From Actinocrispum wychmicini (lineage in GTDB: Bacteria > Actinomycetota > Actinomycetes > Mycobacteriales > Pseudonocardiaceae): a stretch of DNA of 64,000 bases. A program made the position numbers and the translations under genes. This document shows positions 61,910-64,000 of this stretch, piece by piece. Each line of letters starts with the position of its first letter. Positions within the stretch are counted from its first letter, which is position 1. The stretch lies in assembly GCF_004345645.1 (NCBI RefSeq), contig NZ_SLWS01000018.1, forward strand, positions 1 to 64,000, read 5' to 3'. The notes beneath the pieces were generated by a model. It did no database searches. It was not told the DNA's origin and worked only from the letters and a program-made list of their open reading frames with translations.

Positions 61910-64000
61910 CTACGAACCCGTGCCGGTCGGCGCGGGCGTCTGGGGGGCCGTGCGGCGCGTCGGCGCGAGCAACGGCATGTGGACTGGCTCGTGGTGCAAC
62001 GCCATGCCCAGGGCAAGCAGCACACCGGCGGTGCCGGTGGCCAGGTCCATCGAAAGGCGAAGCAGGGCGGTGCCCGGGAAGGCCATGCCGTCCTTGTAGG
62101 GCAGCGCGTGCCAGGCCAAGTTGCGGATCTGCTTGACCACCAGCGGGTGGTCGGACGGCAGCCGGCCAACGAGGTAGGCCAGGATCCCGGCGCGGCCCAT
62201 CGTCAGGCCGGGCAGGATGTACATTGTGGACTCGGCGGCCAGCGCGATGCCCTGGTTGGTCTCGGCGAACTGCTCGTCGTGCCGGCGCGCCAGGTACTCG
62301 TCCAGCACCATACCGATGCCCACGCTGCCGGTGGCGAGGTACGGCATGGTCCGCCACCCCTCGCTGACCTCGACGACACCGTTGCTCCGCAGGTACGTCC
62401 TGGTCAGGTCCTGGCGCAGCGCTCGTGCCGCCGCGTCCAGGTAGGCGACGTCGCCGGTGTCGTCGTAGGTCCGGATGAGCAGCAGGGCCTGGCCCGCGCG
62501 GCCACGCATCAGCCCGGCATACGGGTGTTGGCCGCCGCTGATGCCCGAGTCGTCCGCGTCGTCCGGCCGTTCCGCGAGGATCCCGGCCGCCTTGTGCGCG
62601 GCCACCCGCAGCGCGGGCTCGCCGGTGCGGTCCGCGAGGTGCAGCAGGTTGAGGCCGACACCGGCCAGCCCACCGGCCAGGTCCGGGCCCAGCTCCAGCC
62701 AGTTCTCCCGCAAGCAGATGTCCACTGTGTCCAGTGCCTGCTGGCGGTAGCCCAGGTGGTCCAGGGTGAACGCGACGCCGTGCAGGCCGTCGTACAGGCC
62801 GAGCCGGATCCCGCCGGGCGGGTTCGCTGCCTGGTGCAGAAGCCATTCCTCGTACTGCTCATAGCGGCCGGCGCCGGTGACGGACAGGGCGTAGAGGACC
62901 CCGGCGGCGCCGTACGACAGGCCGTGGCCGGCTTTGCCGAACTGCTGCGGATCGCCGGGGAACAGCCGGTCCGTCCGTTGTGGCGTCGCGCTCGCGACGA
63001 TCGCTCGGGCGAGGTCGTCCCGGAGCAGTGACCAGTGGGTCCGTTCGGTCTGCGGGTTCGGCAGCGCCGGCGTGCCCGGCGGGACGATCACGTCGACACC
63101 CTTGGCCAGGAACTCGGTGGCCACCGGGAAGTGGTCGGTGATGATCTGGGCGAAGTGCCGGGCCTTGACCCGGTGCAGGCCCAGCAGGTTCGTCATCGGC
63201 AGGAACAGCGCCAACCGCAGGCACGCCAACGCGTAGTTGTCGACGTCGAAACCGGCCATGGTGCGCGAGGCGAACCCCTGGTTGCCCAGGCCCGGCCGGC
63301 CGGCCTCCTCGACCGGCGCCGCGACCTCGAAGTCCAGCAGCACGGTCGAACCGTCGTCGCGCACCACGATGTTGAACAGGTGCAGGTCACCGTAGACGAT
63401 CCCGCGCTCATGCACGGCGTCGATGGTCTCCGCCACCTGGCGGTGGACGTCGACCGCCCAGTCGGTGAAGGAGGCCAGGTCGTCCTCGTCCTGGGACGGT
63501 TTGATCAGCGGGTAGCGCCCCACGATCGCCTTGGACAGCACGGTCCCCTCGATGTACTCCATCGCCACGAACCGGTGCTCGCCGACCCAGAACAGGTCGT
63601 AGACCTCGGGAATACCGGGGATACCGGCCAGCCGGCGCAGCACGTTGTGCTCCCGTTCCAGCCGGCGCACCGCGTCGTGCCCCCAGGCGTCCAGGCCCGA
63701 GTGCGGGCGCGCCTCCTTGAGCACGACCTCCTTGCCGGTCCGCTTGTCCGTGCCGACGTAGATGCCGCCGCCGTTGGAGAAGTGGATGGGCCGGTCGAAC
63801 GTGTACGGCACGTTCTCGATCGACACCGCGTTGCGCGCGGCCAGGTGCGGTTCGAGGAAGCCCGGCAGGGTCACCCACGGCGGCGTGTGGAACACCGGCG
63901 CGCGACGGTCCATCACCAGGTTGCCGTCCGGGTCGGCGATCGCGTCGACCAGTTCGCCGCTCTCGTCCACGGTGTACCGGCTGGCGAAGGCGCCATAGCG
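61910..64000 (-). CDS. amfT: Class III lanthionine synthetase LanKC (5' end beyond window)
   Basis: About 696 residues of a LanKC enzyme, which phosphorylates precursor Ser/Thr, eliminates phosphate and cyclises with Cys. Visible from the N-terminal side: the end of the lyase domain (YTVDESGELVDAIADPDGNL), the Ser/Thr kinase (GGGIYVGTDKRTGKEVVLKEA with ATP Lys, MEYIEGTVL, catalytic loop GIVYGDLHLFNIVV, DFEVAAP) and a C-terminal LanC-like cyclase with seven GxxG-type repeats. The zinc ligands of true LanC (CHG and Cys/His) are absent, as is normal for class III. The frame stays open to the window edge, so roughly the first 150-200 residues are missing. Confidence 0.9.
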   Translation of the reverse strand, partial: RYGAFASRYTVDESGELVDAIADPDGNLVMDRRAPVFHTPPWVTLPGFLEPHLAARNAVSIENVPYTFDRPIHFSNGGGIYVGTDKRTGKEVVLKEARPHSGLDAWGHDAVRRLEREHNVLRRLAGIPGIPEVYDLFWVGEHRFVAMEYIEGTVLSKAIVGRYPLIKPSQDEDDLASFTDWAVDVHRQVAETIDAVHERGIVYGDLHLFNIVVRDDGSTVLLDFEVAAPVEEAGRPGLGNQGFASRTMAGFDVDNYALACLRLALFLPMTNLLGLHRVKARHFAQIITDHFPVATEFLAKGVDVIVPPGTPALPNPQTERTHWSLLRDDLARAIVASATPQRTDRLFPGDPQQFGKAGHGLSYGAAGVLYALSVTGAGRYEQYEEWLLHQAANPPGGIRLGLYDGLHGVAFTLDHLGYRQQALDTVDICLRENWLELGPDLAGGLAGVGLNLLHLADRTGEPALRVAAHKAAGILAERPDDADDSGISGGQHPYAGLMRGRAGQALLLIRTYDDTGDVAYLDAAARALRQDLTRTYLRSNGVVEVSEGWRTMPYLATGSVGIGMVLDEYLARRHDEQFAETNQGIALAAESTMYILPGLTMGRAGILAYLVGRLPSDHPLVVKQIRNLAWHALPYKDGMAFPGTALLRLSMDLATGTAGVLLALGMALHHEPVHMPLLAPTRRTAPQTPAPTGTGS

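Overview
This is a 64 kb chromosomal window from a high-GC, mycelial-type actinomycete, most likely of the order Pseudonocardiales (Amycolatopsis, Kibdelosporangium, Lentzea or Saccharothrix type). The evidence is the very high G/C content in third codon positions, frequent GTG starts, AfsR/SARP and NarL-type regulators, an EspG/PPE-like/DUF3558 type VII secretion accessory set, and a ram/amf-type class III lanthipeptide locus. No rRNA, tRNA or CRISPR array was recognised. The right end cuts through a lanthipeptide synthetase gene.

Layout. 1-806: gene-free, repeat-rich DNA. 807-6744: a beta-helix lipoprotein, RecQ helicase and an AfsR-type regulator. 6884-13617: a secreted GH29 fucosidase, a TetR gene divergent from an AurF-like diiron oxygenase and a Baeyer-Villiger-type monooxygenase, then an adenosine-deaminase-like gene. 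13767-17551: small hypothetical genes followed by a type VII secretion accessory set (helical protein, DUF3558 lipoprotein, PPE-like protein, EspG). 17556-24964: a copper locus (YcnI, a 1637-residue six-cupredoxin multicopper oxidase, a Met-rich membrane-anchored protein) divergent from an MFS exporter, with a CsoR-like operator between them. 25003-25354: intergenic palindrome and tandem repeats.

25382-34452 is a tightly coupled ten-gene minus-strand operon: two DesVI/TylM1-like methyltransferases, three macrolide-type glycosyltransferases, two SsuD-like flavin monooxygenases, a DegT sugar aminotransferase and two small paralogues. Next to it are a nitroreductase and a divergent pair (fused dehydroquinase/shikimate dehydrogenase and an acyl-CoA-dehydrogenase-like flavoprotein). 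It looks like an amino-sugar tailoring or glycoside gene cluster without a recognisable scaffold synthase in view. 38312-41233: a CopC-CopD fusion behind a regulator carrying two LuxR-type HTH modules.

41728-43799 is a discrete mobile-looking element: one DUF222/HNH (13E12-type) gene flanked by almost identical 327-328 bp inverted repeats, abutting a broken secreted-protein gene. 43856-50883 is a beta-glucoside operon (GH1 beta-glucosidase plus a Dpp/Opp-type ABC importer) with a CelR/CebR-like operator upstream. 51127-57522: a small membrane protein, a luciferase-like oxidoreductase, two divergent ROK regulators, a secreted GH16 glucanase with a ricin-type lectin domain, and a tyrosine phosphatase.

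57657-64000 is an AmfR/RamR-AmfS/RamS-AmfT/RamC-type class III lanthipeptide cluster: a NarL-type regulator, two ABC exporter half-transporters, a 53-residue precursor (61720-61881, minus) with two Ser-x2-Ser-x3-Cys labionin motifs, and a LanKC synthetase truncated by the window end. By analogy it probably makes a SapB/AmfS-like surfactant peptide.
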